Assembly (NCBI GenBank): GCA_021798955.1
Contig: JAJZBK010000013.1
Location: forward strand, 1 to 64,000
Direction of reading: 5' to 3'
DNA: 64,000 bases
Source: Actinomycetes bacterium
GTDB lineage: Bacteria > Actinomycetota > Acidimicrobiia > Acidimicrobiales > RAAP-2
In this document: positions 16,370 to 24,206 of the stretch, one piece after another
Position numbering within the stretch: position 1 is the first letter of the stretch
Layout of the letters: each line of letters opens with the position of its first letter
Position numbers and translations under genes: made by a program
The notes under the pieces: generated by a model
What the model saw: only the letters and a program-made list of their open reading frames with translations
The model's database searches: none
What the model was told of the DNA's origin: nothing

Positions 16370-17139
16370 GCCTGGCCCTCCGCGACGTCGCAACGGTCCC
16401 GCCCGCCGCCGAGGACGCGGCCGGCGGCCCGGTTCCTGCCGAGGTCGACGAGGCCGGTGGGGGCCCGTCGACCGTCCTCGTCGTCGACGGCGACCCCTCG
16501 ACAGCATCCGAAGTGGCCAGAGCCCTCGAGCTCGAAGGGTTCGCCACCGACGTCGTCCACGAAGGGGGCCAGGTGCTCGCCCGTCTGGACGAGCGGGCAC
16601 CGGCGCTCGTCCTGCTCGCCGCCTCGCTCCCCGACCAGTCGGGTATGGCGGTCTTCCGGGCTATCGCCGCTACCTCCCCTGTACCGGTCATCGTCATGGT
16701 GCCCCCCGACGACGAGCTCGACGCCGTGCTCGCCCTCGAAGCAGGAGCAGCCGACCTCGTGACGGTGCCGGTACGCCAACGCGAGCTGACGGCGCGGGTG
16801 CGCGCCGCACTTCGCCGGCAGGCGGCGACCGCCACGCTCACCCCAGGGACCGCCACGTCCGTCCACCTCGACGTGGCGTCGCACGAGGTCACCGTCGAGG
16901 GTCGGCCCGTCGACCTGTCGCGCAAGGAGTTCGACCTCCTCGCCCTGCTGCTCGAGCGCCCGGGCCACGTCGTGACACGGACGACCTGCATGGACCGCCT
17001 GTGGCCCTCCTGTAGCCACTCGGACAGTCGGACCCTCGACACCCACGTCAAGCGGCTGCGCAGGAAGCTCGAACCGGACCCGGCCCACCCCCGCTACCTC
17101 CTCACGGTCCGCGGTGTCGGCTACCGGTTCCGCCCCTGA
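16363..17139 (+). CDS. OmpR/PhoB-type regulator with degenerate receiver domain
   Basis: A 258-residue protein: a 35-residue tail, a receiver fold (residues 37-152) and a C-terminal winged helix (about 167-257; DLSRKEFDLLALLLERPGHV and RGVGYRFRP). The receiver has lost its chemistry. The phospho-acceptor Asp is Ala86 (ALVLLAASLPDQSG) and the conserved Lys is Val135 (LVTVPVRQREL), while the acidic VDGD remains. Phosphorylation is thus unlikely, whereas the DNA-binding part looks normal. The closest relative here is the intact regulator at 18724. A Pho box lies upstream. It may be a phosphate-induced, phosphorylation-independent activator or competitor at Pho-type sites. Confidence 0.9.
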   Translation: MVSLALRDVATVPPAAEDAAGGPVPAEVDEAGGGPSTVLVVDGDPSTASEVARALELEGFATDVVHEGGQVLARLDERAPALVLLAASLPDQSGMAVFRAIAATSPVPVIVMVPPDDELDAVLALEAGAADLVTVPVRQRELTARVRAALRRQAATATLTPGTATSVHLDVASHEVTVEGRPVDLSRKEFDLLALLLERPGHVVTRTTCMDRLWPSCSHSDSRTLDTHVKRLRRKLEPDPAHPRYLLTVRGVGYRFRP

Positions 17140-17167
17140 CACCCCGCCCTTGGCACAGCTAGGGTGA

Positions 17168-17224
17168 TGGCGGCGATGGGGCTCGCCTGAACCGCCGCGT
17201 GGGCGCGGCTGATGGCTCCTAGTG
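17168..17224 (+). ncRNA. Fluoride riboswitch (crcB motif)
   Basis: The sequence GGCGATGGGGCTCGCC, then TGAACCGCC, a GC stem and CTGATGGCTCCTA match the conserved core of the crcB motif RNA: the GGCGATG hairpin, the AACCGCC segment and the 3' GATGGCTCCTA strand that forms the pseudoknot. It starts about 30 nt after the upstream stop and ends about 30 nt before the crcB start. Fluoride binding should switch on the following operon. Confidence 0.93.
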
Positions 17225-17252
17225 GACCAGCGCGATCGGCCCAGGGAGGACC

Positions 17253-17795
17253 GTGCCCACGACCCACAGCCCGACCGACCACCGGCCCAACCGAGCCTTC
17301 CACCGAGCACTGGCCAGTGAGGGGACGCACCGCATCGTCGCCGTCGGAAGCGGCGGAGCCCTCGGGACGCTCGCCCGCTACGGTGTCGAGCGCGTGCTGA
17401 CCACGGCATCACACGGGTTCCCCTGGGGGACCTTCACGGTCAACGTTGCCGGAGCGCTCGTCCTCGGCACCGTGCTCACCCTGGTGCTCGAGCGATGGCC
17501 GCCGACCCGCTACGTCCGCCCCTTTGCCGCCATCGGCTTCTGCGGAGGCTTCACCACCTTCTCCACCTTCGTGGTCGAAGCCGACCGCCGGGCGTTTACC
17601 GGGCACGTCTGGCTCGCTACTGGCTACGTGGTCGCGTCGCTCGCTGCCGGGCTGGTCGCCGTCACCGCCGGGATCGTCCTCGCCCGAATTGGCATGCTTC
17701 GCCGGCGAGATGACGGCCCCGGTGCCGAGGAAAGTGGGTCCTCGGTGCACCGAGCAGCGGGCCCGTTGGGTTCCGCGGAGAGGACAAGCAGGTGA
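17253..17795 (+). CDS. crcB: Fluoride channel Fluc/CrcB, first subunit
   Basis: A 180-residue protein with four hydrophobic helices. Fluc proteins form dual-topology dimers that export fluoride. The signatures GTFTVNVAGALVLG and GFCGGFTTFSTF, including the pore-lining T-F-S-T-F, are present. There is an N-terminal soluble extension of about 25 residues and a hydrophilic C-terminal tail of about 35, both longer than usual. GTG at 17253 follows AGGGAGG. It is under the fluoride riboswitch and overlaps the DUF190 gene by 4 nt. A second CrcB at 18144 suggests a heterodimer. Confidence 0.95.
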   Translation: MPTTHSPTDHRPNRAFHRALASEGTHRIVAVGSGGALGTLARYGVERVLTTASHGFPWGTFTVNVAGALVLGTVLTLVLERWPPTRYVRPFAAIGFCGGFTTFSTFVVEADRRAFTGHVWLATGYVVASLAAGLVAVTAGIVLARIGMLRRRDDGPGAEESGSSVHRAAGPLGSAERTSR

Positions 17796-18142
17796 GCACA
17801 CCCGTCGAACGACCAGCCGAGCGCCTCACCATCATCGTGGGCGAGTCGGACCGCTACCACCAGAAGGCCCTCCACTCGGAGATCCTGCACCGGGCCCACG
17901 CCGCCGGCCTGGCCGGCGCATCAGTCTGGCGGGGCTTCGAGGGCTACGGGGCTCGCAACCACATCCACACCACCCGGATCCTCAGCCTGAGCGAGGACTT
18001 GCCCGTCAAGGTCGAGATCGTCGACACGCCCGAGCGCATCGACGAGTTCGTGGCCTCGCTGGCCGACCTCGAGATCAACGGCCTCGTCGTGCGCGAACCG
18101 GTCACCGTGCTACACCGCGACGGTCCGGGCACGGACCTCTGA
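17792..18142 (+). CDS. DUF190 family protein
   Basis: A 116-residue soluble protein of the DUF190 family, which has a PII/CutA-like ferredoxin fold and is often encoded with CrcB. Recognisable segments are LTIIVGESDRYHQKALHSEI, GLAGASVWRGFEGYG and the end LPVKVEIVDTPERIDEF. GTG at 17792 overlaps the crcB stop. It sits between two crcB genes in the fluoride operon, so a role in sensing or modulating fluoride export is likely. The ligand is unknown. Confidence 0.92.
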   Translation: MSTPVERPAERLTIIVGESDRYHQKALHSEILHRAHAAGLAGASVWRGFEGYGARNHIHTTRILSLSEDLPVKVEIVDTPERIDEFVASLADLEINGLVVREPVTVLHRDGPGTDL

Positions 18143-18143
18143 C

Positions 18144-18512
18144 GTGCTCCTCGCCGCCGTGGCGGTCGCCGGTGCCGTCGGTGCCGTCCTCCGCTACCTC
18201 GTCGACCGGGCCGTCCAGGCCCGGACCAAGAGCGACGTCCCGATCGGCACCCTCGTGATCAACGTGTCAGGTGCGGTCGTGCTCGGCTTTCTGACCGGGG
18301 CCGGCCTCCACCACCACTTGGCAGCGGAGTGGGTGACGGTCTTCGGCACAGGCATGGTCGGCGCGTACACGACCTTCTCGACCTTCGTCTACGACGTCCG
18401 CCGGCTCCTCACCGAAGATGGCCCGGCAAGCGCCCTCGTGAACGTGGCCGCAAGCGTGCTCCTCGGGCTCGCCTCGGCAGCTGCCGGGCTCGCTCTCGGC
18501 GCCGTCGTCTGA
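18144..18512 (+). CDS. crcB: Fluoride channel Fluc/CrcB, second subunit
   Basis: A compact 122-residue, four-helix CrcB protein. It has IGTLVINVSGAVVLGF and GTGMVGAYTTFSTF, the conserved pore segment. GTG at 18144 begins 1 nt after the DUF190 stop, so it is the third gene of the riboswitch-controlled operon. Paired crcB paralogues in Gram-positive genomes usually make a heterodimeric channel in which the two subunits insert in opposite orientations; that is the likely arrangement here. Confidence 0.95.
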   Translation: MLLAAVAVAGAVGAVLRYLVDRAVQARTKSDVPIGTLVINVSGAVVLGFLTGAGLHHHLAAEWVTVFGTGMVGAYTTFSTFVYDVRRLLTEDGPASALVNVAASVLLGLASAAAGLALGAVV

Positions 18513-18607
18513 CCGGACGGGTGCGAGGCACCCCGGTACAACCCACACGACGTCCCTCTGGGCGCGGCGGCACGACCGGCCGTCACCCTCGAGGATCGTC
18601 GCGCACT

Positions 18608-18673
18608 GTTCGCGAAGAGATCACCGTGCGGATGCCTACCGGTGGCGTGGCGTTCACGGGTCGTCCTTACCAT
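18608..18673 (+). promoter_or_regulatory. Pho box plus -10 upstream of the PhoB/RegX3-like regulator
   Basis: 11-nt units: GTTCGCGAAGA, GATCACCGTGC, two weak units, then GTTCACGGGTC (18652-18662). The last GTTCACG ends at 18658. After exactly 9 nt comes TACCAT (18668-18673) as -10. The match is weaker than at pstB, but the geometry is identical. It suggests autoregulation. Confidence 0.65.
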
Positions 18674-18723
18674 CCCGAACGAGGCCGCGCCCGCACAACG
18701 AACGGGGCGGCCCGCCTGGCGCC

Positions 18724-19683
18724 ATGGACCCGACACCCGACTCCGCCACCGCGCCGCCGGAGCCCCCTGGGCCGTTTCCTCCGGCCCCGGCACCGGCTCA
18801 CGACGACCCGGCGCGTCCGGTCGTCTTGGTGGTCGAGGACGAAGCCTCCTATCGCGAGGCGATGACCGTCGGTCTGCGCCACGAGGGGTTCGCCGTCCGG
18901 ACCGCCGTCGACGGCGCCTCGGCGCTCCGCAGCGTCACCGAGGAGCGGCCCGACATCGTCCTGCTCGACGTCCTCCTGCCCGACATGCGCGGCACGGAGG
19001 TCTGCCTCCGCCTGCGTCAGCTGGCTTCGGTGCCTGTGGTGCTGGTCAGCGCCATCGACGCCGAGCTCGACGTGGTCCTCGGCCTCGAGCTCGGTGCGGA
19101 GGACTACGTCACCAAGCCGTTCCGCCTCCGCGAGCTGGTGGCCCGCATCAACGCCATCCTGCGGCGGGTGTCGGTGGCCAACCATCCCTCGTCCCGCGTC
19201 TGGCAACCCGGGTCGTCACCGGCCGACACGGCCCAGTTGACCTCCGAGCTGACCAGGACGGTGCGCACTGGCCCTGCCCGCCGACAGGCCACTGGGCCGG
19301 CCGCCAGCCAGAGCATCCGACGTGACGCCGAGGACGGCCCCGTGACGATCGGCCGGATGCAGGTCGACACCGTCCGGCGCGAGGTGACCGTGGACGGCGA
19401 GCCCGTCCACCTGTCTCGGCGGGAGTTCGACCTGCTCGCCCTCCTCCTCTCGCCGCCGTCGCAGGTGCGCACCCGCGACGAGCTCATCGACCTCCTGTGG
19501 CCCGACCGCGACCTGGCGGACAGCCGGACCCTCGACACCCACGTCCACCGACTGCGGAGCAAGCTCGAGGTCGACCCGGCGCACCCCCGCCTCATCGTCA
19601 CCGTCCGCGGGGTCGGCTTCCGCCTCGACGCCGACCCGCCGCGAGCGTCGGTGTCCTCGCAGCGGACGCCCCCGGACGGTTGA
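18724..19683 (+). CDS. PhoB/RegX3-like response regulator
   Basis: A 319-residue OmpR-family regulator. The receiver (residues 33-147) is canonical: acidic pair E38/D39, phospho-acceptor Asp82 (IVLLDVLLPDMRG) and Lys131 (YVTKPFRLREL). A long linker (about 150-206) precedes the winged helix (VHLSRREFDLLALLL and RGVGFRLDA). It lies next to and convergent with the pst operon and behind its own Pho box, so it is the probable phosphate-starvation regulator. No histidine kinase (phoR/senX3) or phoU gene is in the window. ATG at 18724 gives a leader of about 45 nt. Confidence 0.9.
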   Translation: MDPTPDSATAPPEPPGPFPPAPAPAHDDPARPVVLVVEDEASYREAMTVGLRHEGFAVRTAVDGASALRSVTEERPDIVLLDVLLPDMRGTEVCLRLRQLASVPVVLVSAIDAELDVVLGLELGAEDYVTKPFRLRELVARINAILRRVSVANHPSSRVWQPGSSPADTAQLTSELTRTVRTGPARRQATGPAASQSIRRDAEDGPVTIGRMQVDTVRREVTVDGEPVHLSRREFDLLALLLSPPSQVRTRDELIDLLWPDRDLADSRTLDTHVHRLRSKLEVDPAHPRLIVTVRGVGFRLDADPPRASVSSQRTPPDG

Positions 19684-19794
19684 GCAGTCCCCGGCATGCC
19701 GACCGTCGGCTCGGCTCACCGCAGCCGGGCCACGGTCGTCACCAGACGCTTGGCTACCGAGATGGCCCCTGGGGCGGCGGAGACAGGGTGACGC

Positions 19795-20718
19795 TCAGCG
19801 AGCCCCCCGGTGCCCCTCGGTGTGGCGCTGGGTGCGGGCGACGACCAGGCGGCTCAGTCCGATCAGCACCACGACCAGGGCGACGAGGAGGAGCGCGGCC
19901 TCGGCGGAGAGCCGGTGGGCCGACGCCTGGGGCTGGTTGTAGAAGGTCCACACCGGGTAGGTGAGGTAGGCGACCGGGGCATGCAGTAGGTGGGCGCTCG
20001 GGTACCCGTTCGACCAGTTGGCTGTGTAGAGCAGCGGGGCAGTCTCGCCGATGGCGATGGCCATGGCGAGGATGAGCCCGGTCACGATCCCCGGGACGGC
20101 CGGACGGAGCACGACCCGACGCAGCGCGTAGGTCCGCGGCATCCCGAGGGCCTCGGAGCCGTCGCGATAGGCGGTCGGCACGTTGCGCAACGCGACCTCG
20201 GTGGTCTTGACGATGTAGGGGACGACCATCGCCGAGAGGACGAGGAGGGCGCTGAGCAGCGAGAACCCCCAGTGAAAGTGGACGACGAGGACGATGTAGC
20301 CGACATAGCCAAGCACGATGGACGGCACACCGGCGAGGACCTCGGAGGCACCGCGTAAGAGGCCGCCCCGACCGTCACGGCAGAACTCGGCCAGGTAGAC
20401 ACCGCCGGCCACGCCGACGCTGCCGGCGATCACGAGGACACCGGCGACGATGACGAGGGTGCCCATAATGGCGTTGGCGAGGCCCCCGCCCGTCCCCTGG
20501 GTCGTGGTCGTGAGCACGCTCCACTGCCACCCACGCACGCCCTTGCCGACCACGCCGGCGAGGACCCAGACCACCGGGACGACGATCCCGAGGAGGGCAG
20601 CGGCGCACAGCGACCACCACAACCGGTCGGCGAGACGGCGGAGCACGAGCCGCCGGGCCTCGCCGCGGGCCGCGTGGCCTCGAGCAGGGACGGTGCCCTT
20701 GACAGGCACGGTGGTCAC
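19795..20718 (-). CDS. pstA: Phosphate ABC transporter permease PstA
   Basis: A 307-residue inner-membrane permease with six hydrophobic helices after a basic N-terminus. The EAA-type coupling loop is SEALGMPRTYALRRVVLRPA, and the conserved ILAMAIAIGETAPLL follows. Together with PstC it forms the channel for phosphate import. GTG at 20718 begins 1 nt after the pstC stop. It is the last gene of pstB-pstS-pstC-pstA; the canonical order pstSCAB is changed because pstB leads. It is convergent with the regulator at 18724. Confidence 0.95.
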   Translation of the reverse strand: MTTVPVKGTVPARGHAARGEARRLVLRRLADRLWWSLCAAALLGIVVPVVWVLAGVVGKGVRGWQWSVLTTTTQGTGGGLANAIMGTLVIVAGVLVIAGSVGVAGGVYLAEFCRDGRGGLLRGASEVLAGVPSIVLGYVGYIVLVVHFHWGFSLLSALLVLSAMVVPYIVKTTEVALRNVPTAYRDGSEALGMPRTYALRRVVLRPAVPGIVTGLILAMAIAIGETAPLLYTANWSNGYPSAHLLHAPVAYLTYPVWTFYNQPQASAHRLSAEAALLLVALVVVLIGLSRLVVARTQRHTEGHRGAR

Positions 20719-20719
20719 G

Positions 20720-21844
20720 TCAGATCCCCCTTCCGACCGGCAGAGCGACGCTCGACGAGCGCCGCACCAGCAGGCGGGCCGCGACGTTGACGAGCAAGCT
20801 GATGCCGAGCAGCACGAGGCCGAGCTCGGCCAACGTGCGGACGGCGAACCCGGTACCGTCGGTAAGCGCCGAATCGAGCTGGCTCACGATCACCGAGGCG
20901 ATGGTGCCGAAGGTCGCGTAGGCATCGTGGGGGATCGTCCCGAGGACCACTCCGCTGGCCATGGCCACGGCCATCGTCTCGCCGAGCGCCCGGGCTAGGC
21001 CAAGGACGCAGGCACCGAAGACACCGGCACGTACCCAGGGGATCGACACCGTGCGAGCGACCTCGAGGTCGGTCATCCCGAGGGCGACCGCCCCCTCCTC
21101 GGTGCCCCGGGGCACCTGGCGCAGGAGGTCGCGGCTCGTCGACGCGATGATCGGGACGACCATGACGGCAAGGACGAGCCCCGAGGTGGCCAGACCCTCG
21201 CCCGACCCGACCGGCCCGTGGAAGAACGACAACGGCGGCACGTCGGGTGTGTGGTGCGAGATGAACGGGAAGACGTGCCGCGACAGGAAGGGTCCGAGGG
21301 TGAGCGCCGCCCACAAGCCGAAGACCACGCTCGGGATGCCGGCGAGCATCTCGAGACAGAAGCCGATCCCCGCTGACAGGCGGCGTGGGAGCTTCCAGAC
21401 GACCACCATCGCCGTGCCAAAGGCGACGGGCACGGCGACGACGATGGCGACGAGGGACGACTCGAGGGTGCCGACGACGAGCGGCCAGGCGCCGTAGGAG
21501 GCCCCGGCCGGGCGGGTCACCCCGCCGATCGTCACCGGCGGGTTGTAGAAGTTGCCGGGCTCCCACGCCGAGCGAGTGAAGAAGCCGAGCCCGTTGCCTC
21601 GGATCGCGGGGATCGCCTCGACCAGCAGAGCAACGAGGACCGCGGCGAGGGCAAGGCTCGGCAAGACGGCGGCGACGCCCGTCGACCACTTGAGGACGCC
21701 TTCGGCGTGGCCTCGCCACCACGCGGAGACAGCGGCGCGGTGTGTAGCGGTCGCGCCCTCCGGCGCCGGTGGCGCCGGAGGGCTCTCGCCGCTCAGTGGG
21801 GGGTCGGCGGGGCGAGCCCGTCGGGCGTCCTGCGCGGGGACCAC
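20720..21844 (-). CDS. pstC: Phosphate ABC transporter permease PstC
   Basis: A 374-residue permease with a proline-rich cytoplasmic N-terminus (about 50 residues) and about six to seven helices. Family segments are [15 protein letters not shown], the EAA loop [20 protein letters not shown] and [17 protein letters not shown] at 21844 is 10 nt after the pstS stop with a GGAAGGCGGA purine run. The loop after helix 1 (about residues 85-110) is longer than in enteric PstC. It pairs with PstA. Confidence 0.95.
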   Translation of the reverse strand: MVPAQDARRARPADPPLSGESPPAPPAPEGATATHRAAVSAWWRGHAEGVLKWSTGVAAVLPSLALAAVLVALLVEAIPAIRGNGLGFFTRSAWEPGNFYNPPVTIGGVTRPAGASYGAWPLVVGTLESSLVAIVVAVPVAFGTAMVVVWKLPRRLSAGIGFCLEMLAGIPSVVFGLWAALTLGPFLSRHVFPFISHHTPDVPPLSFFHGPVGSGEGLATSGLVLAVMVVPIIASTSRDLLRQVPRGTEEGAVALGMTDLEVARTVSIPWVRAGVFGACVLGLARALGETMAVAMASGVVLGTIPHDAYATFGTIASVIVSQLDSALTDGTGFAVRTLAELGLVLLGISLLVNVAARLLVRRSSSVALPVGRGI

Positions 21845-21854
21845 TCCGCCTTCC

Positions 21855-23042
21855 CTACTGGACCGACTGCAGCTGAGCCTGCGACTGGGACACCACCGCG
21901 GCGGGCAGCGGCCGGAAGCCGACCTGCGACAGGAAGCTCGAGGCGTTGCCGTCGTTCGGGTTGATCGCCCACGAGAGGAGGGCTCGGATGGCCTGAGCTG
22001 TCGTCGAGCTCGACTGCTTGGAGCTCACGATGGCGTACTCGTAGTTGATGATCGGGTAGCCCTGAGCGGCCGTCTTGCCGTAGATCATCGAGATGGCGCC
22101 GTTGGCCGGTGTGCTGGGCGTGAACCCGGCCGCCTCGGCGTCGATGGTGGCGTTGCTCGGCAGGACGTAGTTGCCCGAGCCGTTGGCGATCAGGGCCTCA
22201 CCGAGGTTGTTCTGCTGCGTCTGCGCCTGGTAGCTGATGCCGATGTAAGCGATGCACCCGACCGTCTTCGCGCACTCGCTCACCATCCCGCCATTCCCCG
22301 TGGCGCCGAGCGCCGAGGAGATCGGCGGGAACGCAATCGACGTCCCGAAGTTGTTGGCGCCCCAGTCGGCGGGATCGCCCTTCGAGAGGTACTGGCTGAA
22401 GAGGAACGTGTCGCCACTGCCGTCGATCCGGTGCAGGGGCACGACGCGCGTGGCCGGAAGCGTCACGCCCGGGTTGAGCTTGGCGATCGCCGCGTCGTTC
22501 CAGGTGGTGATCTTGCCCTCGTACATGCGGGCGATCACCGTCGGGTCGAGCTTGATGTGCCCGCTCACTCCGGGGAGGTTGTAGTTGATCATCTGCGCCG
22601 AGATGGCGAGGGGGATGTTGAGCAGCCCCGGGTGGGCGGAGACCTGGCTGGAGGACAGGTAGGCGTCGGAGGCGCCGATGTTGATGGCGCCAGCCGCCGC
22701 CTGCGAGATGCCCGTGCCCGACCCCGTGCCCGCCGTGGTCAGGGTGATGTTCGGGTACTGCTTCGTGTAGGCGGGTCCCCACAGGTTGAAGAGCGGGTAG
22801 AGGAGCGTCGAACCCGTCTCGGTGAGCGCCACCGTCGCAGACGGTGGAGTGAGGACCTGTGCAGTGGCCGGCGCGGCTCCCGTCGTGCTCGGGCTCGAGG
22901 AGGCCTTGGCGGTGGCCGGGGACGAACTGCTCGATGAGCAGGCGGCAAGCGCCAGGGCGCCCGCCAGGGTGAGGCCACCCAATGTCACCAGGCGGCGTGG
23001 GCGCCTTGTCGTGGACAAGGTGGTCTGTGCGTGGACGTCCAT
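21855..23042 (-). CDS. pstS: Phosphate-binding lipoprotein PstS
   Basis: A 395-residue substrate-binding protein. The lipobox LAAC at about residue 35 is followed by a serine- and threonine-rich linker. The phosphate-binding loops are recognisable: [12 protein letters not shown], the T-G-S-G-T-G-I loop, GASDAYLSS and [15 protein letters not shown]. It delivers phosphate to PstCA. ATG at 23042 is chosen because AAAGGAG lies 11 nt upstream; an ATG 14 codons earlier lacks a ribosome site. It follows pstB with a 167-bp gap in which I see no separate Pho box, so it may depend on the pstB promoter. Confidence 0.95.
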   Translation of the reverse strand: MDVHAQTTLSTTRRPRRLVTLGGLTLAGALALAACSSSSSSPATAKASSSPSTTGAAPATAQVLTPPSATVALTETGSTLLYPLFNLWGPAYTKQYPNITLTTAGTGSGTGISQAAAGAINIGASDAYLSSSQVSAHPGLLNIPLAISAQMINYNLPGVSGHIKLDPTVIARMYEGKITTWNDAAIAKLNPGVTLPATRVVPLHRIDGSGDTFLFSQYLSKGDPADWGANNFGTSIAFPPISSALGATGNGGMVSECAKTVGCIAYIGISYQAQTQQNNLGEALIANGSGNYVLPSNATIDAEAAGFTPSTPANGAISMIYGKTAAQGYPIINYEYAIVSSKQSSSTTAQAIRALLSWAINPNDGNASSFLSQVGFRPLPAAVVSQSQAQLQSVQ

Positions 23043-23209
23043 GGTGGACGGTGCTCCTTTCGTCGCAGTGTTGCGAATGGTCATGCGATGGTCAGAACGA
23101 TCGTGGGATGAGGCAGTGGCAGTCGTCGCGGGCCCGGGTCCCGGCCGCGCCGACCCAGACCGGCCGTGCCGGGGGACGAGCGCACCGGCGGGCGGTCGGG
23201 CCGAGCCGG

Positions 23210-24037
23210 TCAGCCGAAGCGACCGGAGAGGTACTGGCGGGTGGCCTCCTCGGAGGGGTCCTCGAAGAGCCGGACGGTCGGCCCGTGCTCGACCAGGCGG
23301 CCCTGGTGAAAGAACGCGGTGTGGTCGGCGAGCCGGCGAGCCTGGGCAAGGTTGTGGGTGACGATCACGACAGTGATGTCGGGAACCAGCGAGGCGAGCA
23401 TCTCCTCGACCGCGGCGGTCGACACGGGGTCGAGCGACGAGGTGGGCTCGTCGAGCAGCAGCACCTCGGGCGAGACGGCGAGGGCCCGGGCAAGGCAGAG
23501 CAGTTGCTGCTGGCCGCCGGAGAGACGGAACGGCGACGTACCGAGACGGTCCGAGACGGCCTCCCACAGGCCCACCTGCCGGAGGCGTTCCTCGGCAATC
23601 GAGTCGAGCTCGGACCGGCGGGCCAGCCGGTGCGCCTTCACACCGGCAACCACGTTCTCGCGGATCGACAGCGGGAACGGGTTGGGTCGCTGGAAGAGCA
23701 TGCCCACCCGGCGCCGCACGACGAGCGGGTCGCTTCTTCCGTCGTAGAGGTCCTCGCCGAAGAGCTCGAGCGACCCCGACAGCCGGAAGCCTGGCACCCG
23801 GTCGTTCATCCGGTTGAGGCTCCGCAGGAAGGTGGTCTTGCCGCACCCGGTGGGCCCGACGAGGGCCGTGACAGCCCCCGTTGGCACGTCGAGGTCGACG
23901 TCGGCGAGCACCCTCGTCCCTCCGTAGGACAGGGTCAGGCCGTGGGCGGCGAGGGCCACCCGCGCCGCAAGAGGCTCGGGGGCCGGAAGGGACGACCCCG
24001 CTAGACCGGTCGTGGCGTTTTCGAGGAGCTGGACCAT
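23210..24037 (-). CDS. pstB: Phosphate ABC transporter ATPase PstB
   Basis: A 275-residue ABC ATPase: Walker A GPTGCGKTT, the PstB-typical RSLNRMND, Q-loop FQRPNPFPLSIRENV, signature LSGGQQQLLCLARAL and Walker B VLLLDEPTSSLDP. It energises phosphate uptake. TACCGT lies 9 nt before the ATG and there is no Shine-Dalgarno, so the mRNA is probably leaderless. A six-unit Pho box sits immediately upstream. The position as first gene, separated from pstS by 167 bp, is unusual. The signature has QQQ where PstB usually has QQQR; the rest is canonical. Confidence 0.95.
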   Translation of the reverse strand: MVQLLENATTGLAGSSLPAPEPLAARVALAAHGLTLSYGGTRVLADVDLDVPTGAVTALVGPTGCGKTTFLRSLNRMNDRVPGFRLSGSLELFGEDLYDGRSDPLVVRRRVGMLFQRPNPFPLSIRENVVAGVKAHRLARRSELDSIAEERLRQVGLWEAVSDRLGTSPFRLSGGQQQLLCLARALAVSPEVLLLDEPTSSLDPVSTAAVEEMLASLVPDITVVIVTHNLAQARRLADHTAFFHQGRLVEHGPTVRLFEDPSEEATRQYLSGRFG

Positions 24038-24046
24038 CGAGGACAG

Positions 24047-24123
24047 ACGGTACGGGTGGCGTATGAACGGGGGTTCATGACCAGGTGTCCGTTGGGTGAA
24101 CAACGACGGAACACTCGTTGAAC
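24047..24123 (-). promoter_or_regulatory. Pho box (six 11-nt units) plus -10 of the pst operon
   Basis: Read on the minus strand from 24123: GTTCAACGAGT, GTTCCGTCGTT, GTTCACCCAAC, two weaker units, then GTTCATACGCC ending at 24058. The last GTTCATA is followed by 9 nt and TACCGT (24052-24047). This is the clearest of three Pho boxes in the window and should be bound by a PhoP/RegX3-type regulator under phosphate starvation. Confidence 0.88.
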
Positions 24124-24206
24124 GCGGCCCGGACAAGGCTCGCCGGCCCCGACGCAGCGCGCCCGGGTCCGGAGCACTCCAGCGCCTCGTGCCTCCAGCA
24201 GGCACG

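Noticed and set aside
17168-17224. Reading the hairpins before crcB as a terminator of the upstream regulator gene
   Set aside because: The conserved bases match the fluoride riboswitch core, and crcB follows immediately.
19684-19794. Terminator between the response regulator and pstA
   Set aside because: Only a short GCCGA/TCGGC hairpin is visible near 19700; too weak to call.
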